This document shows positions 27,923-35,584 of a stretch of DNA of 64,000 bases, piece by piece. Each line of letters starts with the position of its first letter. Position 1 is the first letter of the stretch. The notes beneath the pieces were generated by a model, which saw only the letters and a list, made by a program, of their open reading frames with translations, made no database searches and was not told where the DNA came from. Location of the stretch: assembly GCA_046462535.1 (NCBI GenBank), contig JBKGVF010000018.1, forward strand, positions 111,881 to 175,880, read 5' to 3'. The position numbers and the translations under genes are program-made. This stretch comes from JAAZCI01 sp046462535. Lineage in GTDB: Bacteria > Pseudomonadota > Gammaproteobacteria > Cardiobacteriales > Wohlfahrtiimonadaceae.

Positions 27923-28717
27923 ATGAATATGAATCTACAGAGGCAAACGCCTAATAAAATTATTCGACTTGAGAATATCTACAATAGTTTTGGTACCCAC
28001 TCCGTTCATGAAAATCTAAGTATGAGTGTTAATGAAGGGGAGTTGATCGCATTAGTTGGTGGGTCTGGCTCAGGGAAAACCACTCTTTTACGTACGATAA
28101 TTATGTTGCTACGCCCTACTAAAGGGCAGGTCTATCTCTTTGATAAGCCTATCTGGGGTATTAGCGATCAGGAGCAACAGAAATTTAAACGCACCTTCGG
28201 TATGCTCTTTCAGCAAGGGGCGCTCTTTAGTTCGCTCACTGTTTTAGAAAATATTATGGTTCCACTAAAAGAGAACTACTCACTGCCACAACGGGCGATG
28301 GAGGAGATCGCTATGTTAAAGCTCACGCTCTCTGGCCTTCCCCACTATGCAGCAAATCGCTACCCTAAAGAGCTCTCTGGTGGAATGTTAAAGCGAGCCA
28401 GTTTAGCTCGCGCCTTAGCATTAGATCCTAAGCTACTCTTTTTAGATGAGCCAACAGCTGGATTAGATCCCGTAGCAGCAGGAGCATTTGATGAGCTTAT
28501 GACTCACCTAAAATCCTCCCTCAATCTAACCATTGTCATGGTGACCCATGATCTAGATTCACTCTGGGCTACCACCGATCGAGTCGCCTTTTTAGGTGAA
28601 AAGCGCTTACTCGCTTATGAGCCAATGGAACAGCTTGTTCACAACCCTCATCCACAAATTCAAGAATACTTTCAAGGACCCCGTGGACGCGCCACAGGTT
28701 CTGTTTACGCACAATAG
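27923..28717 (+). CDS. mlaF: MCE transporter ATP-binding protein (MlaF-like)
   Basis: This ABC ATPase drives the MCE permease. It has 264 residues, with Walker A GGSGSGKTT (about 50-58), the signature LSGGMLKRASLARALA (about 152-167), Walker B LLFLDEP and switch His in VTHD. The signature has ML rather than the usual MRKR-type residues (MLKR), as in MlaF. The N-terminus reads IIRLENIYNSFG, where ENI.k.fG is typical. It lies between the permease and the MCE protein, with ten bases before the next ATG. Confidence 0.9.
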   Translation: MNMNLQRQTPNKIIRLENIYNSFGTHSVHENLSMSVNEGELIALVGGSGSGKTTLLRTIIMLLRPTKGQVYLFDKPIWGISDQEQQKFKRTFGMLFQQGALFSSLTVLENIMVPLKENYSLPQRAMEEIAMLKLTLSGLPHYAANRYPKELSGGMLKRASLARALALDPKLLFLDEPTAGLDPVAAGAFDELMTHLKSSLNLTIVMVTHDLDSLWATTDRVAFLGEKRLLAYEPMEQLVHNPHPQIQEYFQGPRGRATGSVYAQ

Positions 28718-28726
28718 GAGAGCGTT

Positions 28727-29671
28727 ATGGAAAATCGATTTAGCTATGCCTTAGTAGGAACATTTGTTATCGCCGCCCTGATTATCCTAATGATGGTCTC
28801 GGTATGGTTAGCAACAGGTCGTGAAAAAGTCAACTACCTACAATATCAAGTAGTTACCGACGAATCTGTTGCTGGGCTCTCTATCAATTCACAGATCGAT
28901 TATCGAGGTGTTAATATCGGTAAAGTCACCAATATTGCACTAGATAAGAATGATCCAGCCTATGTTACAATCTCACTCGATATTGATGAGAATGCCCCCA
29001 TTAAGCAGGATACAAAAGCCGTTCTGATGGGAAAGGGAATTACTGGACTTGTCAGTGTTAGCTTAACGGGCGGTAGTGCCGAATCTCCCCCACTCTTACC
29101 AACAAAAGAGAATCCTATTCCCATCATTCCTAATGGACCCTCACTTTCAAAACGACTCGATGAAGCATTTGAAAATGTTACCGTTGCGGTGAGCTCCTTA
29201 ACCAATCAGCTCCACAGCATCTTAACTCCTGAAAATATTGAGCGTTTCTCTAGGGTTGCTGAAAATATTGAAACCATTACCTCAGAGCTAGCTGAAGCCA
29301 GCCCAGCTGTTCGTCTATTAGTTGATGATACGACTAATCTTGTGAATGAGGTTCGCCCTAAGATTGCTGCGGCAGCGGACTCCCTCTCCGATGTGCGTGA
29401 GATAATTGAGAGTTGGAAAGAAGCATCTCATAATATTGAGCGAAATATCAATGATTTTGTCACCTCCCTCTCCTCTATTCCGGATAATGTCAATGGTGCT
29501 ATTATTAGCTGGCAGAATGTTGCCTATACAACAGACTCCCACCTCCGCACTGTTCTTCCCCAATTTCGGGAGACTCTAGAAGATATTTCACGTCTTGTTG
29601 ATCAACTTAATGAAAATCCAAGCACCCTACTTTTAGGCAACCCAAAACGACCTAAAGGTCCTGGTGAGTAA
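28727..29671 (+). CDS. mlaD: MCE domain protein (MlaD-like)
   Basis: This is a periplasmic substrate-binding ring protein anchored to the inner membrane. It has 314 residues: a membrane helix (about 9-30), one MCE domain (about 38-118; VAGLSINSQIDYRGVNIGKV is the core) and a long helical region (about 150-300) expected to form a coiled coil or tunnel. Single-MCE proteins form hexamers. At 314 residues it is longer than E. coli MlaD (183), so it may reach further across the periplasm, closer to the PqiB/LetB-like or PA3213-like type. An AGGAGAGCG site precedes the ATG. Confidence 0.88.
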   Translation: MENRFSYALVGTFVIAALIILMMVSVWLATGREKVNYLQYQVVTDESVAGLSINSQIDYRGVNIGKVTNIALDKNDPAYVTISLDIDENAPIKQDTKAVLMGKGITGLVSVSLTGGSAESPPLLPTKENPIPIIPNGPSLSKRLDEAFENVTVAVSSLTNQLHSILTPENIERFSRVAENIETITSELAEASPAVRLLVDDTTNLVNEVRPKIAAAADSLSDVREIIESWKEASHNIERNINDFVTSLSSIPDNVNGAIISWQNVAYTTDSHLRTVLPQFRETLEDISRLVDQLNENPSTLLLGNPKRPKGPGE

Positions 29672-29738
29672 TCACTCAGCAAGAAAGAGGATATCATAAT
29701 CATATAACCTGAGATTAATTAACTAGATGAGAATCACT

Positions 29739-30335
29739 ATGAAAAAGAGTATACAAAAGATCATATTTACCTTAGCGGCACTTCTCCTTCTCTCGGCATG
29801 CCAAAGCACTCAGAGAGGGGTAGAGTATGGCCTCTCCCCTGAAGTGAATCTATCATCTCTGCAGACACAGAAGCAGAATGACCGCACCTTAGCAATCTCA
29901 CGAGTAACCGCTCCCGATCCCCTCCATACCAGAAATATGGAGTATACCCGCAGTGAGAATCAGCTTGAGTATTTCGCCGATAATCGTTGGAGTGTTGCAC
30001 CAGCACGAATGGTGCAAGACCTCTTCTTTCGCCACTTCCTCCGCTCTAATAGCTATGGCGATGTTATAGCACTCCCTTCAGATTTAAAGGCGACTCATCG
30101 CCTTGATCTTAATCTCTTAACAATGCGGCAATATTTTACAGGAAGAGAGAGCTATGTTGAGGTGGAGCTTCATGCTCGGCTAATTAATAATCAGAGTAAG
30201 CGCAGCTACTTTAGTCGTCAATATTATGAGCGTGAGCCGGCAACAGAGCTTTCAGCAAAAGGTGGTGTCGACGCATATAATCGCGCTTTTGCCCGAATTA
30301 TTGAACGCCTGATTCAGGATGTGCAGCGTCACTAA
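29739..30335 (+). CDS. MCE-associated lipoprotein (PqiC-like, ABC-type transport auxiliary)
   Basis: This is a 198-residue outer-membrane lipoprotein candidate with lipobox LLLLSAC (Cys21). The mature domain (TLAISRVTAPDPLHTRNMEY and WSVAPARMVQDLFFRHF, then HRLDLNLLTMRQYFTG) fits the ABC-type transport auxiliary/PqiC family, which caps MCE complexes at the outer membrane. I chose ATG 29739 because it puts the basic residues just before the hydrophobic core; 29727 is also possible. It is the fourth gene of the operon, replacing the MlaC chaperone/MlaA pair of E. coli Mla. A clear terminator follows. Confidence 0.8.
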   Translation: MKKSIQKIIFTLAALLLLSACQSTQRGVEYGLSPEVNLSSLQTQKQNDRTLAISRVTAPDPLHTRNMEYTRSENQLEYFADNRWSVAPARMVQDLFFRHFLRSNSYGDVIALPSDLKATHRLDLNLLTMRQYFTGRESYVEVELHARLINNQSKRSYFSRQYYEREPATELSAKGGVDAYNRAFARIIERLIQDVQRH

Positions 30336-30353
30336 ATAATCTATCTCTCCATC

Positions 30354-30380
30354 AGGCTAATCGTAATGATTAGCCTCTCT
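30354..30380 (+). terminator. Rho-independent terminator of the MCE operon
   Basis: AGGCTAATC pairs with GATTAGCCT around a five-base loop, followed by CTCTCTTTATT. It lies 18 bases after the lipoprotein gene stop. Confidence 0.75.
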
Positions 30381-30406
30381 TTATTATGTTCTAAAAAGAT
30401 TCGAAC

Positions 30407-31276
30407 ATGCTCTACTACTTTCAATATTTTGTCCCCCCTAATTATCACCAATACTACCCACTCTATCTGCGCAATACGATTATTGGTTGGTACCACAAAG
30501 AGCACTACCCTCTTCATCAGCTCATGCCCCAACTCTTTACATACAGTCAAAGAGGATACCAGTTGAGCAACTCATTTCTTACCGCCCCCCTCACAGAACG
30601 CAATAAAGCTTTACAACACTTTGCCACTCTAATCTATACCTATTATCCACATCTTGTTTGGCGTAATGAGCTCTACGGTTTTTATCAGGATCCTCAGTTA
30701 CATCACCCACTATTTGCCTTAGAGCGTGGCGTTATTCCCCTCTTAGGGCTTCCTGCCTATGGAACCCATATCAATGGTTATATTCATTCAGATGAGGGGA
30801 TTAAGATTTGGGTAGCACGCCGCTCAAAGAGTAAAGCTATCGCCCCTTTACGCCTCGATCAGATGGTTGCAGGGGGACTCTCCTATCAACAATCGATTAC
30901 TGAGAATGTGCGCCGCGAAGCGCTTGAGGAGGCAATGATCCCCCTAACTATGACTAAAACAGTTCAGCTTAACCAAATTATCTCATATCAAGTTGAGGAG
31001 AAGCAGATGATTCGAAATGATCGCCTCTTCTCCTTTGATCTTGAGCTCCCGAAAGATTTCTTCCCTCACAATGGTGATGGTGAGGTGGAGGCCTTCTATC
31101 TCTTAACCGTTGATGAGCTTATTGATGCTCTTTCAGCACAGACCCCTCCACTTTTTAAAGAGAATAGTGCTTTAATTTTTATCGATTTTCTTATGCGACA
31201 CCATTTAATCCCAAAGACAACTCCACACTATACAATCATAAAAAAAGAGCTAAATAGGTTTCGATTACCTATTTAG
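30407..31276 (+). CDS. Nudix hydrolase with N-terminal DUF4743 domain
   Basis: This is a 289-residue protein. The N-terminal half (about 1-115; includes LYGFYQDPQLHHPLFALERGV-like spacing) matches the DUF4743 domain found in TPK-linked Nudix proteins. The C-terminal half is a Nudix fold with the box GGLSYQQSITENVRREALEE at about 163-182. The first Glu of the canonical box is displaced, as is usual in this subfamily (GG...G.S..EN..REA.EEA). Yeast and human-type relatives hydrolyse damaged thiamine diphosphates, so a clean-up role is likely. The 3' end (after about 31247) is also one arm of a minus-strand terminator. Confidence 0.83.
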   Translation: MLYYFQYFVPPNYHQYYPLYLRNTIIGWYHKEHYPLHQLMPQLFTYSQRGYQLSNSFLTAPLTERNKALQHFATLIYTYYPHLVWRNELYGFYQDPQLHHPLFALERGVIPLLGLPAYGTHINGYIHSDEGIKIWVARRSKSKAIAPLRLDQMVAGGLSYQQSITENVRREALEEAMIPLTMTKTVQLNQIISYQVEEKQMIRNDRLFSFDLELPKDFFPHNGDGEVEAFYLLTVDELIDALSAQTPPLFKENSALIFIDFLMRHHLIPKTTPHYTIIKKELNRFRLPI

Positions 31277-31279
31277 CTC
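31241..31279 (-). terminator. Terminator for the LysM/FecR gene, embedded in the Nudix gene 3' end
   Basis: On the minus strand a 13-base perfect stem (GAGCTAAATAGGT with ACCTATTTAGCTC, seven-base loop) is followed by TTTTTT. It begins 26 bases past the stop of the minus-strand gene. The stem covers the last codons and stop of the convergent Nudix gene, so one sequence is both coding and terminator. Confidence 0.85.
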
Positions 31280-31305
31280 CTACCATATGCAATGATTTTA
31301 GATAC

Positions 31306-32949
31306 TTACGGACGCTTCGGAACAATCACCTCTGTTGCTGCGCCCCATTCATCTATATAACCATCGGGGGCAATTGTCTGAACTCTGAAATAGTAAGTAT
31401 CCGGCAATAAACCAGGAACAGCAAGAGTAGCCTCACCAACAGTCTCATCTAATAGCGGCTCTTCAAAGAGCTTATCTTTGGCCACCTGTACCCGATATTG
31501 TGTCCCCTCTTCTAGCGCCTCCCAAGTTAATGAGATATCACTACGCTCCACATAAGAGTCGGTTAGCTTAGGCTCTGCTAATAGAACTCTAAAGGCTTGT
31601 GTCTCACTAAAAGGACCTCGCTGCTGCTCCTCATCTAAAGCGGCAACACGCCAATAATAGAGGCCCGCACGAAATAGCTCAGGTGCAAGATAGTGCTCTT
31701 TAGCTAAGAGGGGCTCACTGATAAAGGGTGTCTTAAACTCAGGCTCTTTAGAGATCTGTAAATAATATCCGCGACTCATCCCTTTATCTTGATCGTTCCA
31801 CTCAAAGTGTAGATCGCTAGCTAAGACCAAACCATCCTTTTGAGGAAAGGTTAATTGGGGACGATAGGGACGCGCATTCAAAATAAAATCATATTGAGCA
31901 GGTTGGCCAGTAATTCCTTGAGCATCAATACCACTAATGAGTAAATGGTAATGCCCATCTTCAATTGCGTCTCCTAAAATTGTAGCACCCTGACTCACCT
32001 GACTTGAAATCGGCTCCTTAATATTTCCTCCAAAGGGCACAATCAAGGTATGGTAACCATATACACCCTCACGCTCCTCTACCTCTATCTTAATCGGAAT
32101 ATCCTCAATAAGAGTGGGTAACGTTGTAAAGTGGGGTGGATCAAGTAGAGGAATAGGTGCTAATGGTGTATCAGCATCTTTCACGAGCGCTGCTTTTCCT
32201 GCATCAAGATCTAATGCTGCTCCATCATGGACATGACTAGCGACATTGACACCTCCATCAAGTACCTCAAAGATCGCCTGCTCCTCATCATCCACATTTA
32301 CACGGAAGCTTGTCCCACGAACTGAGCTCGTGCCTCGATTAGTAATTACATTATAGTTAGTATTGGTAATGATACTTTTCGGAATCTCATTCTCAATGCG
32401 CCCCTTGTCTAAATAGAGCTCCATCTCATTGATACTGCCATCCCCTAGCGTTGCTAATCCTTCAATTTTCAACCTACTCTCACTTTGCAATAATAGTTGT
32501 GAGCCATCAGCAAACTCTAAAGTCGCCATACTATTCTCTGCTGTTGCCACTTCGCTCGATTCGACAAGCAGTAGAGGCTCGTCGGCAAGCTGACTCCCCT
32601 CAACAATTTGCTGTGTGCCATCAGGATGTGTTATCTCCACTTCCCCCCGAACCGCAACTAATGCTGCGCTTGCATCTCGAACGCGGAACCAATCCCTCGG
32701 AATTTTAATAACCGTATCCGGTGTTAAGTGATTAGGGTTATCTAATTGATTAATTTTCTGAAGCTCGGGCCAATAACGCATATCGGTTAAGTGCCGTTCA
32801 GTAATGCTCCACAAACTATCGTTGGGAGTCGGCTTGTAGAGAAAATAATTATACGTTGGCTCTTCGCCTTCTGCCTCAAGTGGTGCACTCAAGGAAAATA
32901 ACGGGCTTAAGAGCAAAAGACCCATCGCCAAAAGATGTTTACGGAACAT
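31306..32949 (-). CDS. Secreted LysM + FecR domain protein with Ig/FN3-like repeats
   Basis: This is a 547-residue exported protein. It has a signal peptide (about 1-22), a LysM-like domain (about 34-86; NDSLWSITERHLTDMRYWPE), a FecR domain (about 100-245; with GRIENEIPKSIITNTNYNV and RGTSSVRGTSFRVNVD) and two or three Ig/FN3-like beta domains (about 285-547; repeated pattern L.W......Y.....YYWRVAALD, YYFRVQTIAPD). The FecR domain here lacks a membrane helix, so it is not the usual anti-sigma regulator. LysM suggests peptidoglycan binding. The exact function is unknown. It follows cls on the same strand after 123 bases and ends at the embedded terminator. Confidence 0.8.
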   Translation of the reverse strand: MFRKHLLAMGLLLLSPLFSLSAPLEAEGEEPTYNYFLYKPTPNDSLWSITERHLTDMRYWPELQKINQLDNPNHLTPDTVIKIPRDWFRVRDASAALVAVRGEVEITHPDGTQQIVEGSQLADEPLLLVESSEVATAENSMATLEFADGSQLLLQSESRLKIEGLATLGDGSINEMELYLDKGRIENEIPKSIITNTNYNVITNRGTSSVRGTSFRVNVDDEEQAIFEVLDGGVNVASHVHDGAALDLDAGKAALVKDADTPLAPIPLLDPPHFTTLPTLIEDIPIKIEVEEREGVYGYHTLIVPFGGNIKEPISSQVSQGATILGDAIEDGHYHLLISGIDAQGITGQPAQYDFILNARPYRPQLTFPQKDGLVLASDLHFEWNDQDKGMSRGYYLQISKEPEFKTPFISEPLLAKEHYLAPELFRAGLYYWRVAALDEEQQRGPFSETQAFRVLLAEPKLTDSYVERSDISLTWEALEEGTQYRVQVAKDKLFEEPLLDETVGEATLAVPGLLPDTYYFRVQTIAPDGYIDEWGAATEVIVPKRP

Positions 32950-33072
32950 ATACTCCCCTTTTATTCAAAACTGATCTATCTAAGATTATCAAAGGTGACA
33001 ATCCAACATATATTAATCGGCATTATGATATAAAATTATACACTACTCTCAACTTAAATATATTTAAGATAA

Positions 33073-34545
33073 TTAAAGAAGTGATGAGGTGAGATAGACA
33101 ATCTTCTCTAGAAATACTTTTATCTTCGAACGATGGCGCCATTGATTAAAATCTACCTTTCTTGCCACCTTCAGATCATTAAAGAAATCATCCGCCATCT
33201 GTTTTGCTATCGTTTCATCATAGATCACAGCATTTACCTCGAAGTTAAGATCAAAGCTACGATTATCCATATTGGCTGTCCCAATCATCGCTATTTTCCG
33301 ATCAAAAACCGTAGTCTTGCCATGGATAAATCCTTTCTGATAGAGATAGATCTCCACTCCCGCCTCTAAAAGAGAGTCAAAGAGTGACTCAGAAGCCATC
33401 TGAACAAATCGTGAGTCGGTCTTCTCAGGAATCAGAAGCTTCACCTTAACTCGACTGAGAGCTGCAATCCGCATCATCATTAATACCGACTCTGAGGGAA
33501 CAAAGTATGGTGTAGTGATCAGAACCTCCTCCTTCGATAACGCTAATGCTTGAATAATGGAGTTCATAATCATCGGCTCAGGTGAGTCTGGCCCACTTGC
33601 AACAATCTGTACTGTCTCACCCCGATACTCCGGTGATTTAATCTGCGGAAAGAGCTCTGATGTTGGCTTAATCGACTCACCTGAACAGAAATTCCAATCC
33701 GATAGAAAGAGGTACTGTAAAGCATGACAACTATACCCCTCTAATCGCAGATGCGCATCACGCCAATAGAGCTTCCCTTCTTCACCACTATTGATATATT
33801 CATCTCCAATATTGATTCCCCCAACAAAACCGATCCGACCATCAATTACAATAATTTTTCTATGGTTTCGATAGTTAAGACGATTAGCTAAATAAATAAA
33901 TGTTAATTCACGAAAAGCAGAGACCTCCACCCCAGCTTCTCTCATCTCTTTAACAAAAGAGTAACGAATCTCTCGGGCACCATAGGCATCATAAATAAAG
34001 CGCACCTTAACCCCCTCTTTTGCTTTACGAATTAAGGTCTCTTTAATCTGATTGCCGATAGCATCATTACGTACAATATAGTACTCAAGGTGAATCGTTG
34101 ATTCTGCCTCTTCTAACGCCTTTAATACCTGTGGGAATTTCTCCTCCCCATTGTTGAGTAATTCAACCCGATTATAGATGCTCAAACCATGCATCTCTTC
34201 CGCAGAGAGGAAATAGGCGAGACTGCGAAACTGATCCATCGACGGATTATCGGAGTGGAGGGCTTCCTCTTTTAGAGATTGGAAATATTTTTTTGCCTGC
34301 CGCTCCATCTCTTTATCTGACTCTAGTTTTTTGCTATACATCCGCCGATTACGGTAGTTGACACCTATCGAGAGATAAAGAATCACCCCAAAGAGTGGAA
34401 GAAAGATAATTAACAGAAGATAACCCAAAGTCTTACTTGGGCTTGTCGTATCATAGATGATCTGAATGCTCACCCCAACAATCACACCTAGATAGATTAT
34501 CAGGATGATCCAACCTAAGATTGAGCCTTCTAGGGATGCTAACAT
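33073..34545 (-). CDS. cls: Cardiolipin synthase
   Basis: It joins two phosphatidylglycerols into cardiolipin. It has 490 residues. Two N-terminal membrane helices (about 9-30 and 38-60) are followed by two phospholipase D domains, each with an HKD motif: NHRKIIVIDGRIGFVGG (about 224-240) and HGKTTVFDRKIAMIGTANMD (about 402-421). This is the ClsA/Bacillus-type layout. The product of pgpA/pgpB upstream in the window is its substrate. It is divergent from the NadR-like gene with 85 bases between starts. Confidence 0.93.
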   Translation of the reverse strand: MLASLEGSILGWIILIIYLGVIVGVSIQIIYDTTSPSKTLGYLLLIIFLPLFGVILYLSIGVNYRNRRMYSKKLESDKEMERQAKKYFQSLKEEALHSDNPSMDQFRSLAYFLSAEEMHGLSIYNRVELLNNGEEKFPQVLKALEEAESTIHLEYYIVRNDAIGNQIKETLIRKAKEGVKVRFIYDAYGAREIRYSFVKEMREAGVEVSAFRELTFIYLANRLNYRNHRKIIVIDGRIGFVGGINIGDEYINSGEEGKLYWRDAHLRLEGYSCHALQYLFLSDWNFCSGESIKPTSELFPQIKSPEYRGETVQIVASGPDSPEPMIMNSIIQALALSKEEVLITTPYFVPSESVLMMMRIAALSRVKVKLLIPEKTDSRFVQMASESLFDSLLEAGVEIYLYQKGFIHGKTTVFDRKIAMIGTANMDNRSFDLNFEVNAVIYDETIAKQMADDFFNDLKVARKVDFNQWRHRSKIKVFLEKIVYLTSSLL

Positions 34546-34630
34546 AGAGAATTATCCTTCATTTAATTTGTTAAAATAGCCAAGGATCAATCATAGCATG
34601 AAAGCTAAAATACTATGGAGGAAGTAAACG

Positions 34631-35500
34631 ATGGCAGAAAAAAAAGGGCGTGTTGGGGTTATTTTAGGGAAGTTTTATCCCATACATAAAGGGCACCTTA
34701 ATATGATCTTAGAGGCTCGGATGATGGTAGATGAGCTCCATCTCTTTGTCTGTAGCGAAACCCAGCGAGATCATGAGCTCTATCTTAAGAGTCAATTTCA
34801 GTACCAGCCATCTCCAAAAGAGCGTGTTAATTGGGTAAATGAACTTACTGCCCATCTTCCTAATATCTCGATACACCATCTCAATGAAGATGGACTCCCT
34901 CCCTATCCTCATGGCTGGCAGGAGTGGACAGAGCGAACTTTAGCGTTCTGGCACCAGCTTAATCTTACCCCCTCTGTGATTTTTAGTAGTGAGCCTCAAG
35001 ATCGTCTCTTCTATGAGGAGCACTTCCAACTACCGGTTACTCTGATGGATCCACAACGGAAAGATTTCCCCATCTCTGCTACCAAAGTTCGTGAGGCACC
35101 ACATAGATATTGGGATTATATTCCCCTCAATGTACGCCCCGCCTTCACCCACGAAGTGCTCTTTCTTACGGAAAACACTCCACTTCTTCCGCTAATAAGC
35201 AGCTTAGCAAGCGCTAATATCTACCGTAACGGAATTTTAGCGCAACAATTCTCAAAAGCGACCGAGCGCTTCCTCTTCAATCAAATTACCGCCGATCTCC
35301 CCTTTACACCTAAACAGCGCTACCATGCGTTAATTGCCGAAGAGAATCATCCACGCTTGCCAGAAGTTTTAGCAAACCCCACCACTAAGCAGCTAGCTAA
35401 AGAGCGGGTCTTGATTCTTCCCTCCGAGCCAGTACAGAGAGGGTATCGCACCATAAAAGAGTGGCTCACTGCCCAGCACTACCACTCCTCTACTATTTAA
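34631..35500 (+). CDS. nadR: NadR-like NMN adenylyltransferase with degenerate kinase domain
   Basis: The N-terminal half (about 1-175) is a NadR-type nucleotidylyltransferase: GVILGKFYPIHKGHLNMI, then FSSEPQDRLFYEEHF, then ISATKVR near 155. It should join NMN and ATP to make NAD+. In full NadR proteins a ribosylnicotinamide kinase follows, with the P-loop GGESSGKST. Here that stretch reads LTENTPLLPLISSLA, so the P-loop is lost, and the C-terminal part is about 115 residues rather than about 180. There is no N-terminal HTH repressor domain either. A GGAGG site precedes the ATG. So NMN adenylylation is supported, while NR kinase activity is unlikely. Confidence 0.82.
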   Translation: MAEKKGRVGVILGKFYPIHKGHLNMILEARMMVDELHLFVCSETQRDHELYLKSQFQYQPSPKERVNWVNELTAHLPNISIHHLNEDGLPPYPHGWQEWTERTLAFWHQLNLTPSVIFSSEPQDRLFYEEHFQLPVTLMDPQRKDFPISATKVREAPHRYWDYIPLNVRPAFTHEVLFLTENTPLLPLISSLASANIYRNGILAQQFSKATERFLFNQITADLPFTPKQRYHALIAEENHPRLPEVLANPTTKQLAKERVLILPSEPVQRGYRTIKEWLTAQHYHSSTI

Positions 35501-35584
35501 GCACTCCTCTTGCAGTGTCGCTAGGAGCGCTATATTCTATCGAATGGATCTTTTTATTTAATATAAGGAAAGAGTATCTCACTT

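Noticed and set aside
35501..35584. Possible attenuator or leader peptide before ilvA.
   Set aside because: There is an imperfect short stem near 35501-35530, but no run of Ile/Val/Leu codons and no T-run terminator.
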